Positions 17,301-25,905 of a stretch of DNA of 64,000 bases are shown here, piece after piece (the stretch's first letter is position 1; the number at the start of each line of letters is the position of its first letter). Below the pieces are notes generated by a model, which saw nothing but the letters and a program-made list of their open reading frames with translations, searched no databases and was not told the origin of the DNA. The DNA is taken from positions 1 through 64,000 of the forward strand of contig DAOUGI010000098.1 of NCBI GenBank assembly GCA_034429215.1, written 5' to 3'. Both the position numbers and the translations under genes were made by a program. The stretch is from JAFGOG01 sp034429215. Lineage in GTDB: Bacteria > Chloroflexota > Anaerolineae > JAAYZQ01.

Positions 17301-18661
17301 GAGCCATCGGCTTGATCGCCATAGATGGTCTGCCCAAGGATGACACAACAAGGCGGCTGTTGATGGCACTGGCAGACATCGCGGCTGCGGCTATCGACAA
17401 AGAGCGGCTGCACCAGGAAACGGCCGACCGCCTGGCGGAGGTGTCCACCCTCTATACGCTGTCAACGCAAATAACCGGCAGCCTGTCGCTGAGCCGGGTT
17501 CTGGAATCGATCGTGACCATTCTCAAGGTGACGATCGACTGCCGGGCCTGCTGCATCTTTCTCGTGGATGCAGAGACTGAAGCGCTGCGACTCGAAGCCA
17601 GCAGTGGCCTGCCGGAGGAGCGCGGGGTATCGGCGCAGTTAAGGACAGACCAGGGCATTGGCGGCCGCGTTTTCAAGGAACGGCGATCCATCTACATTCC
17701 CGATGTGCGGTCGACGCCGGACGTGGGGTACTTTGATCCGAAGGCCAATTCGCTGTTGGTGGTACCGCTGATCGTTCGCAACCAGGTGATCGGGTTACTT
17801 GCCCTGGACGATACGAGAGCCAATGCTTTCCGTGACGAGATACGGCTGCTGACGATCGTAGCCGCCCAGGCAGCAGTCGCCATCGAGAACGCTCAGCTCT
17901 ATGAAAGCCTGCAGGGCAGCTATCACGATCTGGAAAAAGCTTACGACGCCTTACGTGAATTGGATCGGATGAAGTCGGAATTGGTGCAAAACATTTCACA
18001 CGAGCTGCGCACGCCGATCACCTTTATTAGAGGCTATGTGGAGCTGCTACAAGACGGAGATATGGGGGAGTTGAGCAACGAGCAAAAGACAGCCCTTGAT
18101 ATTGTGGCCGGTAAGGCAAGTGTCTTGTCACGGCTGGTGGACGATATCATCACCCTGCAGTATGACAAAGAGCACATTCAGCTCCACACGCTGTCTCTCG
18201 CCAAAGTAGGGCGTAATGCACTCCGCGCCGCGCAGGTCAGCGCGGATGAGACCCAGATCGCACTGCACGACGAGATCCCCGAGGATCTGCCGCCTGTGCT
18301 CGGCGATGAGCAGCGGCTGGGTCAGGTTCTGGATAATCTGCTCAACAACGCGCTCAAGTTCAGCGATCCAGGCACAGCGGTGACAATACGGATGTGCGAA
18401 GAGGGCAAGTTCATCCGCACCGAGATCGAGGATCAGGGCATCGGCATCCCTGCCGACAAGCTGGAGCGCGTTTTCGACCGGTTCTACCAAGTCGACGGCT
18501 CGACTACCCGGCGCTTTGGTGGCACGGGGTTGGGATTGGCTATCGTCAAGCAGATCGTCGAGGCGCATGGAGGGCAGATAGGTGTTCGGAGTGAACAAAA
18601 CGTGGGGAGTTGCTTCCATTTTACTATCCCCAAGGCCCTACCACAGGGCACCCAATCTTGA
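14306..18661 (+). CDS. Multi-GAF sensor histidine kinase (seven GAF domains, cytoplasmic)
   Basis: A 1,451-residue soluble sensor kinase. Seven consecutive GAF domains can be counted at about residues 35-200, 205-370, 375-540, 545-715, 720-880, 885-1045 and 1050-1205. Each except the sixth ends in a variant of the linker helix ..(A)IENARLY. A HisKA domain follows with the phosphorylated His in NISHELRTP (about 1232), then a HATPase domain with a G1/F/G2 region ending in GTGLGLAIVKQIVEAHGG. No transmembrane helix is seen. The two small membrane proteins immediately upstream may bring it to the membrane. Ligands of the GAF domains cannot be inferred. No response regulator is adjacent. Confidence 0.88.
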   Translation: MAEEERVPDRTTDVIENHQAEASGIALKADRQRAAQLRLIADISQHVLSILDPEALLDYAAKTIQTRFNYYYVDIFLTDPGSEYVAFHTSSHSEYMRHWQERRLRFRIGQEGITGHVAATGAPHLANDTASDPLYIADDLLPHTRSELAVPIRAGDRILGVLDLNSERLNAFDEHDLFVTQSLADQLALGLENARLFAAEARRRREAETLQTATQALSATLELHQVLESILEELQHVVPYDSASVQQLREGALEIIGGHGFANTEQLLGMRFDLVAGDNPNREVMLKHAPVIVDDAPTVYQGFHAEPHVQTPIRSWLGVPLLFGDQLIGMIALDKREPNFYTEEHARLAMAFAAQAAIAIENARLYTAERQSRLELKSIQDTAVALSAELHPDTLLDMIVSEAARAFHAEAVSLMLWDKTESQLVVKASCGLTDGYAQLQRIPRDRVDAVLAPDGKLHPVYTADLTSTPFGDRDLIVGEGLRSVLSVPLYRTDLSGILNIYSKGEIRAFSPAQIELAETFAAQATIAIENARLYQAEREQRTLAEAMYQATAAISSSLDLDRVLDDIMEQMSIVIPGDEAVSIMLIEGEYARVVRSRGYERLGAPDGLSALALKIADTPTFRIMRETGTPIVIPRTADYPGWIQPPETPWLGSYAGAPIRVGGQIIGFLNADSDTPDFFCQTDCDRLQAFAAQAAVAIQNAHLYQELSHHLEGAQLLNKAALASGSTLDFDEVIRRTLAALLEMPRFERANVLLLDSSTGDLWLHPALAHQDRFPQRADLRIPPGMGIAGSVVQMGKPWRVGDVRQVPTYIAGYPDTLSEIAVPLRTVDRVIGVLDAQSTRLNAFDEEDERLLVTLGGQLSTVIENARLYNEARQRVREMTALSQVSQALNEARDLKAVLDIVLEETFDFMGSQEGSILLIDPPGGNRLRMVVERGLGSEVMERFNSRPVYTHEGTYRRALATGKIVESADTSADPDFLGDVGSRARSVTNIPLITEHRAIGLIAIDGLPKDDTTRRLLMALADIAAAAIDKERLHQETADRLAEVSTLYTLSTQITGSLSLSRVLESIVTILKVTIDCRACCIFLVDAETEALRLEASSGLPEERGVSAQLRTDQGIGGRVFKERRSIYIPDVRSTPDVGYFDPKANSLLVVPLIVRNQVIGLLALDDTRANAFRDEIRLLTIVAAQAAVAIENAQLYESLQGSYHDLEKAYDALRELDRMKSELVQNISHELRTPITFIRGYVELLQDGDMGELSNEQKTALDIVAGKASVLSRLVDDIITLQYDKEHIQLHTLSLAKVGRNALRAAQVSADETQIALHDEIPEDLPPVLGDEQRLGQVLDNLLNNALKFSDPGTAVTIRMCEEGKFIRTEIEDQGIGIPADKLERVFDRFYQVDGSTTRRFGGTGLGLAIVKQIVEAHGGQIGVRSEQNVGSCFHFTIPKALPQGTQS

Positions 18662-18682
18662 TGAACGACAAGGAGGTCGTCT

Positions 18683-19630
18683 GTGACCATGTCGATCAAA
18701 ACGTTTGACAAGCTCCTGGAGGCAGCCAAAGCCAAAGGGCCCAAAAGGATAGCGATCGCTGCCGCCCACCAAAGCGAGGTGATGCTGGCCGGCATGGATG
18801 CTGAATTAGCGGGCCTGGCCGAGGTGATCCTGGTTGGGGACAAAGGCGCGATCGAGCGGATCGCTGCTGAGGAAGGGTTTGACATCTCGCGCATGGAGGT
18901 GATCCACCAGCCGCAGCCGCAGGAAGCCGCCTGGCAAGTGATGAAACTGGTCAGCGACGGTAAGGCAGAGATCGCAATGAAAGGCAAGGTGGAAACGAGC
19001 GATTTCTTGCGGGCTGCCCTCAACAAAGACCTGGGTCTGCGGACAGGCCGCCTGTTTACCCACGTCGCCGTCTTTGAGATTCCCGGATTTGACCGGCTGA
19101 TCTTTATCAGCGATGCCGGCGTGGTGGTCGCTCCCGACCTGGAGCAGAAAGTCCAGATCGTGCAAAATGCGATCCTTGTGGCGCATGCCCTGGGAGTCGC
19201 CCTGCCGCGCGTAGCCGTCCTGGCTGCGACCGAGGTAGTCAACCCCAAGATCCCAACGACCCTCGACGCGGCCAATCTGTCGAAAATGGCCGACAGAGGC
19301 CAGATCAGGGGTGGCCTGGTGGACGGCCCTTTGGCTCTGGATAATGCCATTTCACCCGAGTCAGCTCGGATCAAGGGCATCAAGAGTGAAGTGGCCGGCT
19401 ATGCCGACGTCCTCATCGCTCCAGACATCGAGGCCGGCAACGTGCTGGCCAAGGCGATTACCTATTTTGCTCAAGGCAAGATGGCCGGCGTAGTGGTGGG
19501 CGCCCGCTGCCCGTTGATCGTGTCCTCACGCTCAGACACCCGGGAAGCCAAGCTGGTGGGGCTGGCGTTAGGGGTGATGTTGGCTCAAGAGAACGGTCAT
19601 CGATCGGGGAAGTTGAATTCTGGGGGATAG
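18683..19630 (+). CDS. Phosphate butyryl/acetyltransferase-family protein (paralogue 1)
   Basis: A 315-residue member of the phosphotransacetylase/phosphotransbutyrylase superfamily, which swaps the acyl group between CoA and phosphate. Family features include VAVLAATEVVNPKIPTT, the D-A-A-N-L-S-K-M region, RGGLVDGPLALDNAIS, and the C-terminal CPLIVSSRSDTREAKL. The GTG at 18683 is chosen since AGGAGG lies 6 bases upstream; an ATG at 18689 would be too far. It heads a run leading to a 2-oxoacid:ferredoxin oxidoreductase, so an acyl-CoA from that enzyme is the likely substrate. No acyl kinase gene is present nearby. Confidence 0.85.
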   Translation: MTMSIKTFDKLLEAAKAKGPKRIAIAAAHQSEVMLAGMDAELAGLAEVILVGDKGAIERIAAEEGFDISRMEVIHQPQPQEAAWQVMKLVSDGKAEIAMKGKVETSDFLRAALNKDLGLRTGRLFTHVAVFEIPGFDRLIFISDAGVVVAPDLEQKVQIVQNAILVAHALGVALPRVAVLAATEVVNPKIPTTLDAANLSKMADRGQIRGGLVDGPLALDNAISPESARIKGIKSEVAGYADVLIAPDIEAGNVLAKAITYFAQGKMAGVVVGARCPLIVSSRSDTREAKLVGLALGVMLAQENGHRSGKLNSGG

Positions 19631-19631
19631 A

Positions 19632-20396
19632 TTGGACCTCGCACCGGCAAATCAGAAGCACAACCCAATCGTGCTATTTACGGGTCGCTTTGGCAGCGGC
19701 AAGACCGAGGCCGCGATCAACTATGCGCTGACGTTGGCCAAATCGAGGAGGGACGGAAAGCAGGAAAGGGCAGCCACCAGTGTCATTCTGATCGACCTAG
19801 ACATCGTGACGCCCTACTTCCGGTCACGGGAGATGAGCACAGGGCGAGCCATGGAAGAGCGCGGGGTGCGGGTGGTGGCGCCGAATGTTGTCGGCCAACA
19901 CCTGGATATACCGGCTATTACGCCCCAGATCCTGGGCGCGTTCCAGCAGACAGAGCAGCCGGTGGTAGTAGATGTTGGCGGGGATCCCCAGGGAGCTCGC
20001 GCTCTGGGCCAGTTCAGCGGCGCTATTCGCAAGGCGGCGACGGAGGGTCGTCCTTACGCCATGCACTTTGTCGTCAACCCTTACCGCCCGTTCACCGATA
20101 CGTTGGAGAGGGTGACTCACTCGATCGCCGAGATCGAAGCAACTTCCCGGCTGAAGGTGAGCAGCCTGGTGAGCAATCCTAATCTGATCGGCGAGACGAC
20201 GGTGCAGACGATCCTCGAAGGACACGCACAGATCGAGGAGTTTGCCTCCAAGCTGGGGCTGCCCATCGCCTTTGTGTGCGTTGAGAGGCAGTGGATCGAC
20301 CAAGTGAGGAGGGTTCCACGCAACCCCAGGCACCCGACCGTGTTCTCGCGACCGGTGCTGATACTTGACCGCTATTTTGTGCTGCCCTGGGAATAG
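19632..20396 (+). CDS. P-loop ATPase of unknown role, between two Ptb paralogues
   Basis: A 254-residue protein starting at TTG, one base after the upstream stop. It has a Walker A TGRFGSGKTEAA at about residue 17, LIDLDIVTPYFRSRE (a switch I-like region of MinD/CobB-type NTPases) and VVVDVGGDPQGARALGQ (Walker B-like) near 115. The rest, with HFVVNPYRPFTDT and SNPNLIGETT, looks like a SIMIBI-type NTPase. Its placement between two acyltransferase genes and before the oxidoreductase suggests a maturation or regulatory job in this pathway, but I know of no assigned function. Confidence 0.7.
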   Translation: MDLAPANQKHNPIVLFTGRFGSGKTEAAINYALTLAKSRRDGKQERAATSVILIDLDIVTPYFRSREMSTGRAMEERGVRVVAPNVVGQHLDIPAITPQILGAFQQTEQPVVVDVGGDPQGARALGQFSGAIRKAATEGRPYAMHFVVNPYRPFTDTLERVTHSIAEIEATSRLKVSSLVSNPNLIGETTVQTILEGHAQIEEFASKLGLPIAFVCVERQWIDQVRRVPRNPRHPTVFSRPVLILDRYFVLPWE

Positions 20397-20527
20397 GACA
20401 GATTAGCACGGCTGGCAAGGGTTCTTGCACCCGGCTGGGTGCCATAGGGGATGAAAATGCCGGGCACAGCCGCCCTTGGCATGCGGCACCGGAGGGCCCG
20501 GCCCAGCTAGTATCGAAGGGAGGCTGG

Positions 20528-21448
20528 ATGACGGCAGGAGAACGACCGACAATTCAGAACTTGGACCAATTGATGCAGGCCGCTCTGGCTCGCGGGCCAA
20601 AAAGGGTGGCCATTATCGGGGGCGCCCAGCGACAGACACTCCACACGGCGTGCCGGGCTCGCGATATGGGTCTGGCGCACTGTGTCGTGATCGACACTCC
20701 GAACCGGGCCAAGACCATCGCCGCCGAAGAAGGACTGGACCTTTCGGGCATGGAGATCATCCCCGAAGATGACCTATTCCAGGCTGCTTGCAGGGGTGTG
20801 GAGATGGTCCATGCCGATCAGGTGGATCTGTTGATGAACGGCCGCGCGCAGCCGGTGGAAGTGCTCAAGGCGGCGTTGGACTCAAAAACCGGTCTGCGGA
20901 TCGGCAAGCTGTTGTCCGACATCAGCATTTTCGAGATCCCAGAGTTTGACCGGCTCCTCCTGATCAGCGACGTGGCGATCATAGTCACGCCAACACTGGC
21001 CCAAAAGATCTCCATCGTGCAGAATGCCATCGATACGGCCATCGACCTTGGGATCGAGCAGCCCAAAGTGGCCGTCCTGGCAGCCACGGAGATGGTCAAC
21101 CCCGAAATGCGGGCCAATATGGATGCCGCTAACCTGTCCAAAATGGCCGAGCGCGGCCAGATCCGAGGCGGGATCGTGGATGGGCCGTTGGCGATGGACA
21201 ACGCCATCTCACCCAAAGCGGCAGAAATGAAGGGTATCCACAGCCCGGTGGCCGGTTATGCTGATATTCTGATCGCGCCTGACGTAGAATCGGGCAACAT
21301 CCTGGCCAAGGCCATTTCCTATTTTGCCAAGGGCCGGATGGCAGCGGTGGTCGTCGGCGGCAAGTGCCCAATCGTCATGCCGTCCCGTTCCGATCCACCA
21401 GAGCAGAAGTTACTGTCGCTGGCCCTGGGTGTGTACCTAGTCAAATGA
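20528..21448 (+). CDS. Phosphate butyryl/acetyltransferase-family protein (paralogue 2)
   Basis: A 306-residue paralogue of the protein encoded at 18683-19630, sharing the same key stretches (VAVLAATEMVNPEMRAN, NLSKMAERGQIRGGIVDGPLAMDNAIS, CPIVMPSRSDPPEQKL). Family role: interconversion of acyl-CoA and acyl-phosphate. It follows a 131-base gap after the P-loop ATPase. That gap contains a small hairpin (GCACCC/GGGTGC), so expression may be set partly apart. Two diverged copies beside one ferredoxin oxidoreductase may act on different chain lengths or form a hetero-oligomer; this is inference. Confidence 0.85.
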   Translation: MTAGERPTIQNLDQLMQAALARGPKRVAIIGGAQRQTLHTACRARDMGLAHCVVIDTPNRAKTIAAEEGLDLSGMEIIPEDDLFQAACRGVEMVHADQVDLLMNGRAQPVEVLKAALDSKTGLRIGKLLSDISIFEIPEFDRLLLISDVAIIVTPTLAQKISIVQNAIDTAIDLGIEQPKVAVLAATEMVNPEMRANMDAANLSKMAERGQIRGGIVDGPLAMDNAISPKAAEMKGIHSPVAGYADILIAPDVESGNILAKAISYFAKGRMAAVVVGGKCPIVMPSRSDPPEQKLLSLALGVYLVK

Positions 21449-21468
21449 CCAAAGGAGGGTTTCGAGGA

Positions 21469-21735
21469 ATGAGCTACATTGTCATTGCCGAGGACCGATG
21501 CAAAGGATGCGAGCTGTGCACTATGGTCTGCCCACAAGACCTGGTGCACATGGCAGATCACTTTAATGTGAAAGGCTATCGTCCCTCGGCCTTTATCGAT
21601 CCTGATGGCAAGTGCACCGGTTGCACGCTGTGTGCTACGATGTGTCCGGATATGGTGATCACCGTCTACCGGACGGTGAAAAAGAAACGGGAGCTGGGGG
21701 ATGCCAAGCCGGCCGGCGGGAGGATCGAACCATGA
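21469..21735 (+). CDS. 2-oxoacid:ferredoxin oxidoreductase, delta subunit (2[4Fe-4S] ferredoxin)
   Basis: An 88-residue ferredoxin-type subunit with two cluster motifs, CKGCELCTMVCP and CTGCTLCATMCP, each C-x2-C-x2-C-x3-C-P. It carries electrons from the thiamine-diphosphate subunit to free ferredoxin. The ATG at 21469 has an AGGAGG-like site upstream (AAAGGAGGG). The stop overlaps the alpha-subunit ATG (ATGA). The order delta-alpha-beta-gamma over four consecutive genes is the classic KorDABC/Vor layout. Confidence 0.9.
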   Translation: MSYIVIAEDRCKGCELCTMVCPQDLVHMADHFNVKGYRPSAFIDPDGKCTGCTLCATMCPDMVITVYRTVKKKRELGDAKPAGGRIEP

Positions 21736-22775
21736 AGATGCTGATGAAAGGGAACGAGGCAATTGCCGAGGCCGCCATCCGCGCCGGATGCGAGGCCTAT
21801 TTCGGATATCCGATCACGCCCCAGACCGAGGTGCTGGAATATATGTCCCGGCGAATGCCGGAGCTGGGTCGGGTCTTTGTCCAGGCGGAAAGCGAGCTGG
21901 GGGCGATCAACATGGTGTACGGCGCGGCCTGCACCGGCGCACGGGTGATGACCACAACCTCCAGCCCTGGCTTTAGCCTGATGCAGGAAGGGGTCTCGTA
22001 CATCGCCCTGTCTTTCGTGCCTTGCGTTCTGGTGAACATCATGCGCGGCGGGCCCGGCCTGGGCAACATCCAGCCGTCGCAGGGCGACTATTTTCAGGCG
22101 ACCAAGGGAGGGGGGCACGGCGACTATAACCTGCTTGTGCTGGCGCCGGCCACCATCCAGGAGGCAGTGGATCTGGTCGTTGAGGCCTTTGATCTGGCGG
22201 AAAAGTATACCCAACCGGTGGTTGTCATCGCCGACGGGATGGTCGGCCAGATTATGGAACCGGTCGAGTTTCCAGAGATGCAGCCGATCAGGCGGGCTAC
22301 CTTCCCCTGGGCATTGACCGGTGCAAAGGACCGGCCGCACAATATCATCACCTCTCTGTTTCTCAACGCCAACCAGTTGGAACAGGAAAATCTGCGGCTG
22401 CAGCGGATTATCGCCGAGATCCGGGCCAACGAGGTTCGCTATACCGAGTATATGATGGACGGCGCCGAGATCGTGGTAGTGGCCTACGGCACGGCCGGGC
22501 GTATTGTGCAGACAGCGGTCAAGCAGGCGCGAGCGCAGGGGATTCCGGTTGGTCTGTTCCGCCCCATCTCTGTGTTCCCCTATCCATACGCGGCTTTGGA
22601 CAAGGTCGCCGATACCACCCGCCAGTTTCTGGTGGTGGAGCTAAGCGCCGGACAGATGATCGAGGATGTCCGGTTGGCCACCCGCAACCGGGTGCCAATC
22701 TCTTTCTTTGGCAAGACAGGCGGGCTGGTCCCGCTGCCGGAAGAGATTCTGGACCAGATCAAGAAGCTGGCATGA
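21732..22775 (+). CDS. 2-oxoacid:ferredoxin oxidoreductase, alpha subunit (VorB/KorA type)
   Basis: A 347-residue alpha subunit carrying the pyrimidine-binding half of the thiamine-diphosphate site. Family features are KGNEAIAEAAIRAGCEAYFGYPITPQ at the N-terminus, the region TSSPGFSLMQEGVSYIA, and the C-terminal transketolase-like domain (VVVAYGTAGRIVQTAVKQAR...). The start ATG at 21732 overlaps the delta-subunit stop. The complex oxidatively decarboxylates a 2-oxoacid to acyl-CoA with ferredoxin as electron acceptor. The sequence most resembles the 3-methyl-2-oxobutanoate (VorB) branch to my eye, which would fit the neighbouring acyltransferases, but 2-oxoglutarate cannot be excluded. Confidence 0.88.
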   Translation: MKMLMKGNEAIAEAAIRAGCEAYFGYPITPQTEVLEYMSRRMPELGRVFVQAESELGAINMVYGAACTGARVMTTTSSPGFSLMQEGVSYIALSFVPCVLVNIMRGGPGLGNIQPSQGDYFQATKGGGHGDYNLLVLAPATIQEAVDLVVEAFDLAEKYTQPVVVIADGMVGQIMEPVEFPEMQPIRRATFPWALTGAKDRPHNIITSLFLNANQLEQENLRLQRIIAEIRANEVRYTEYMMDGAEIVVVAYGTAGRIVQTAVKQARAQGIPVGLFRPISVFPYPYAALDKVADTTRQFLVVELSAGQMIEDVRLATRNRVPISFFGKTGGLVPLPEEILDQIKKLA

Positions 22776-22789
22776 GGGAGGAGCCCAAG

Positions 22790-23557
22790 ATGACAGAAGA
22801 GGTTGAGCTAGTCTTTAGTCGTCCCAAGTCGTTAGCAGATGTAGTCACCAGCTACTGCCCCGGCTGTATCCACGGCATTACCCACCGGCTGGTTGCCGAC
22901 GTGATGGATGAGCTGGGCATCCGCGAGCGGACGATCGGCATAGCACCGGTCGGTTGCTCAGTGCTGGCCTATTACTTCTTTGAGTGTGATTTTTCCGAGG
23001 CACCGCATGGACGGGCGCCAGCGATGGCGACCGGCATGAAGCGCACCAACCCCGATAAGATCATCTTTACTTATCAAGGGGATGGCGACTTGGCCTCGAT
23101 CGGCACGAACGAGCTGATCCACGCCGCAGCGCGCGGGGAGAATATCACCATCTTTTTCATCAACAATGCGGTGTATGGCATGACCGGCGGCCAGATGGCA
23201 CCAACGACGCTGCCGGGCATGGTCACGACCTCATCGCCCTACGGCCGCGATGTCAAGACCCAGGGGTATCCGGTGCGGGTGGCCGAATTGGTGTCACAGT
23301 TGGACGGATCAGCATATATCGTCCGGCGGACAGCCTACAACCCGGCTGAGGTGCGCAAGCTGCGCAAGGCGATCAAAACCGCCTTCCAGGTGCAGATGGC
23401 AGGGTTGGGCTTTTCCCTGGTCGAAGTGGTGTCCAACTGCCCGACCAACTGGGGTATGGCACCCAAGGAATCGCTCAAGTTCGTCGAAGAGCGGATGATC
23501 CCCTACTACCCACTGGGTGATTATAAGGTCAAAGACGAGGTCAAGGCCTTGAAATAA
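22790..23557 (+). CDS. 2-oxoacid:ferredoxin oxidoreductase, beta subunit
   Basis: A 255-residue thiamine-diphosphate-binding subunit. The TPP motif is clear: GDGDLASIGTNELIHAA followed by FINN (GDG-x~25-NN). An N-terminal YCPGCIHG carries cysteines as in this family. An ATG at 22772 overlaps the alpha stop, but the ATG at 22790 is preferred because GGGAGGAG lies 6 bases before it. The protein then begins MTEEVELVFSRP, close to the family's usual N-terminus. Together with the alpha, gamma and delta subunits it forms the oxidoreductase. Confidence 0.88.
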   Translation: MTEEVELVFSRPKSLADVVTSYCPGCIHGITHRLVADVMDELGIRERTIGIAPVGCSVLAYYFFECDFSEAPHGRAPAMATGMKRTNPDKIIFTYQGDGDLASIGTNELIHAAARGENITIFFINNAVYGMTGGQMAPTTLPGMVTTSSPYGRDVKTQGYPVRVAELVSQLDGSAYIVRRTAYNPAEVRKLRKAIKTAFQVQMAGLGFSLVEVVSNCPTNWGMAPKESLKFVEERMIPYYPLGDYKVKDEVKALK

Positions 23558-23567
23558 GGAGCCAGTC

Positions 23568-24113
23568 ATGCACGAAGAAATCATTGTCTCTGGTTTTGGA
23601 GGGCAGGGCGCCCTCTTTGCCGGCCAATTGCTGACCTACACCGGGATGGATGAAGGATGGCACGTCACCTGGATCCCTTCCTACGGTCCCGAGATGCGGG
23701 GAGGCACGGCCCACTGCATCATCATCCTGTCGGACGACGACATCGGTTCGCCGATCATCCGCCGGCCGACGGTGGCCATCGTCATGAATCCGGATTCTAT
23801 GGACAAGTATGAGCCGCTGGTTAAACCGGGCGGGCTGCTGGTAGTCAACTCGACGCTCGTCCGAGATAGGTCAAAACGGGACGACATTGAGACGATCTAC
23901 GTCCCGGCCAACGATCTGGCTGTGGAGCTGGGCAATGCGAGGATGGCGAATGTCATCCTGCTGGGCGCCATGCTCAGCAAGCGAGAGGTGGTATCGCTCA
24001 AGGGCATCGAACGCACCCTGGATAGCCACCTCCCTGCGGAACGCAAAAAGATCATCGAACCCAACAAGCGAGCTCTGGCCCGCGGGGTCGAATACGCCAG
24101 GAGTCAAAAATAG
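23568..24113 (+). CDS. 2-oxoacid:ferredoxin oxidoreductase, gamma subunit
   Basis: A 181-residue gamma subunit of the KorC/VorC group. The opening EIIVSGFGGQGALFAGQLLTYTGMDEG and the stretch SYGPEMRGGTAHCIIILSD are typical. It completes the four-subunit enzyme and lies 10 bases after the beta gene, with a GGAG site just upstream. It is followed after 8 bases by a metallo-hydrolase gene, likely on the same transcript. Confidence 0.88.
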   Translation: MHEEIIVSGFGGQGALFAGQLLTYTGMDEGWHVTWIPSYGPEMRGGTAHCIIILSDDDIGSPIIRRPTVAIVMNPDSMDKYEPLVKPGGLLVVNSTLVRDRSKRDDIETIYVPANDLAVELGNARMANVILLGAMLSKREVVSLKGIERTLDSHLPAERKKIIEPNKRALARGVEYARSQK

Positions 24114-24121
24114 GGCGATCG

Positions 24122-24965
<844 letters not shown>

Positions 24966-24973
<8 letters not shown>

Positions 24974-25775
24974 TCTCTTCCCACTCTTTGATGGCATCCG
25001 CGATCAACTGGCGGGCCGTCAGGTTGGGAATGTCGTTCGCCTCCTGGTATTCCTGCCCGTCGAATAGAAAATGAACTGCGCCGGTGGGATCGGCGCGCAT
25101 GTGCAGCTCGCGGCCATGAAAGGCCGGGATCGCCTGCATCCGCCGTTGTAGGATCTCTTCGATGTGATCTACGAACGTACGAGGGCGTTCTTCAACCCCC
25201 TTGGGCGTCAGTCGGTGCTGGAGGGAACTGATCAGACCCGGTTTCTCGGGTGGTGAGGCCGGACCCATTTCGGCGAGCATACTGAGGAACTGCTCCTCGA
25301 TAGCGGCTCTGGCCGCCGGCTTGGCGGCGGCTGGCTGGTCGACAGCGGCACCATGGATCTGCTTTAGCTCTTCCTGGCTCCCCTGGCGTAGATCTTCACG
25401 CCAGTGATAGGTTTTGTCCATCGGCACCGGCTCCTGCACCTTCTGGCCCAGCACTCCGGTAAACCGCACCATCTCCATGGCCGCGATCACGATCTGCCTC
25501 CTGCTCTCCATATCCTGGACCTCGGCAAGGGTCCGATAGCGCACACCACTAACCTCCACTTGAAGTGGGCCACCTTCTGTGTCGCGGACGAGGGAAATGG
25601 GTCGCATACTGGCCGAAAGCGCGGGTCCCGGCTGCCGGAATTGGTCCAGAGAGCGCGTGGTTTTCTTCCGGCCGGACAACACGACATAGGCGATGAGGGC
25701 CACCATCAAAACCATGATCGCGCCGATCACCACGATCAGCAAGGTTCTCATTTGGTCTAGGCTAAACTCTTCCAT
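24966..25775 (-). CDS. Membrane-anchored protein of unknown function
   Basis: A 269-residue protein with one N-terminal hydrophobic helix (about residues 9-33: TLLIVVIGAIMVLMVALIAYVVL) and then basic residues GRKKTTR, so the bulk should be cytoplasmic. The C-terminal part (about 180-265) contains a compact region with HFLFDGQEYQEANDIPN. No family is recognised. The promoter at 25840-25868 drives it alone. The 3' end overlaps the convergent hydrolase gene. Confidence 0.6.
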
Positions 25776-25839
25776 CGGGCCTCCGACATTACCGATCTAG
25801 CATTGATGCGTCTCATAGTTGAGAACTTGGGTTGCCCCT

Positions 25840-25868
25840 ATTATACCAGATCATGGCGCTAAAGTCCA
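25840..25868 (-). promoter_or_regulatory. Promoter of the membrane-anchored protein gene
   Basis: On the minus strand TGGACT (25868-25863), a 17-base spacer and a perfect TATAAT (25845-25840). The gene's ATG is about 60 bases beyond. Confidence 0.55.
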
Positions 25869-25905
25869 GGCATTGCTGTTGGCTGTAAAAGGCAGGTCCG
25901 TTAGC

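Noticed and set aside
20397..20527. A regulatory RNA in the gap before the second Ptb gene
   Set aside because: Only a six-base-pair hairpin (GCACCC/GGGTGC) is visible. That is too little to call an element.
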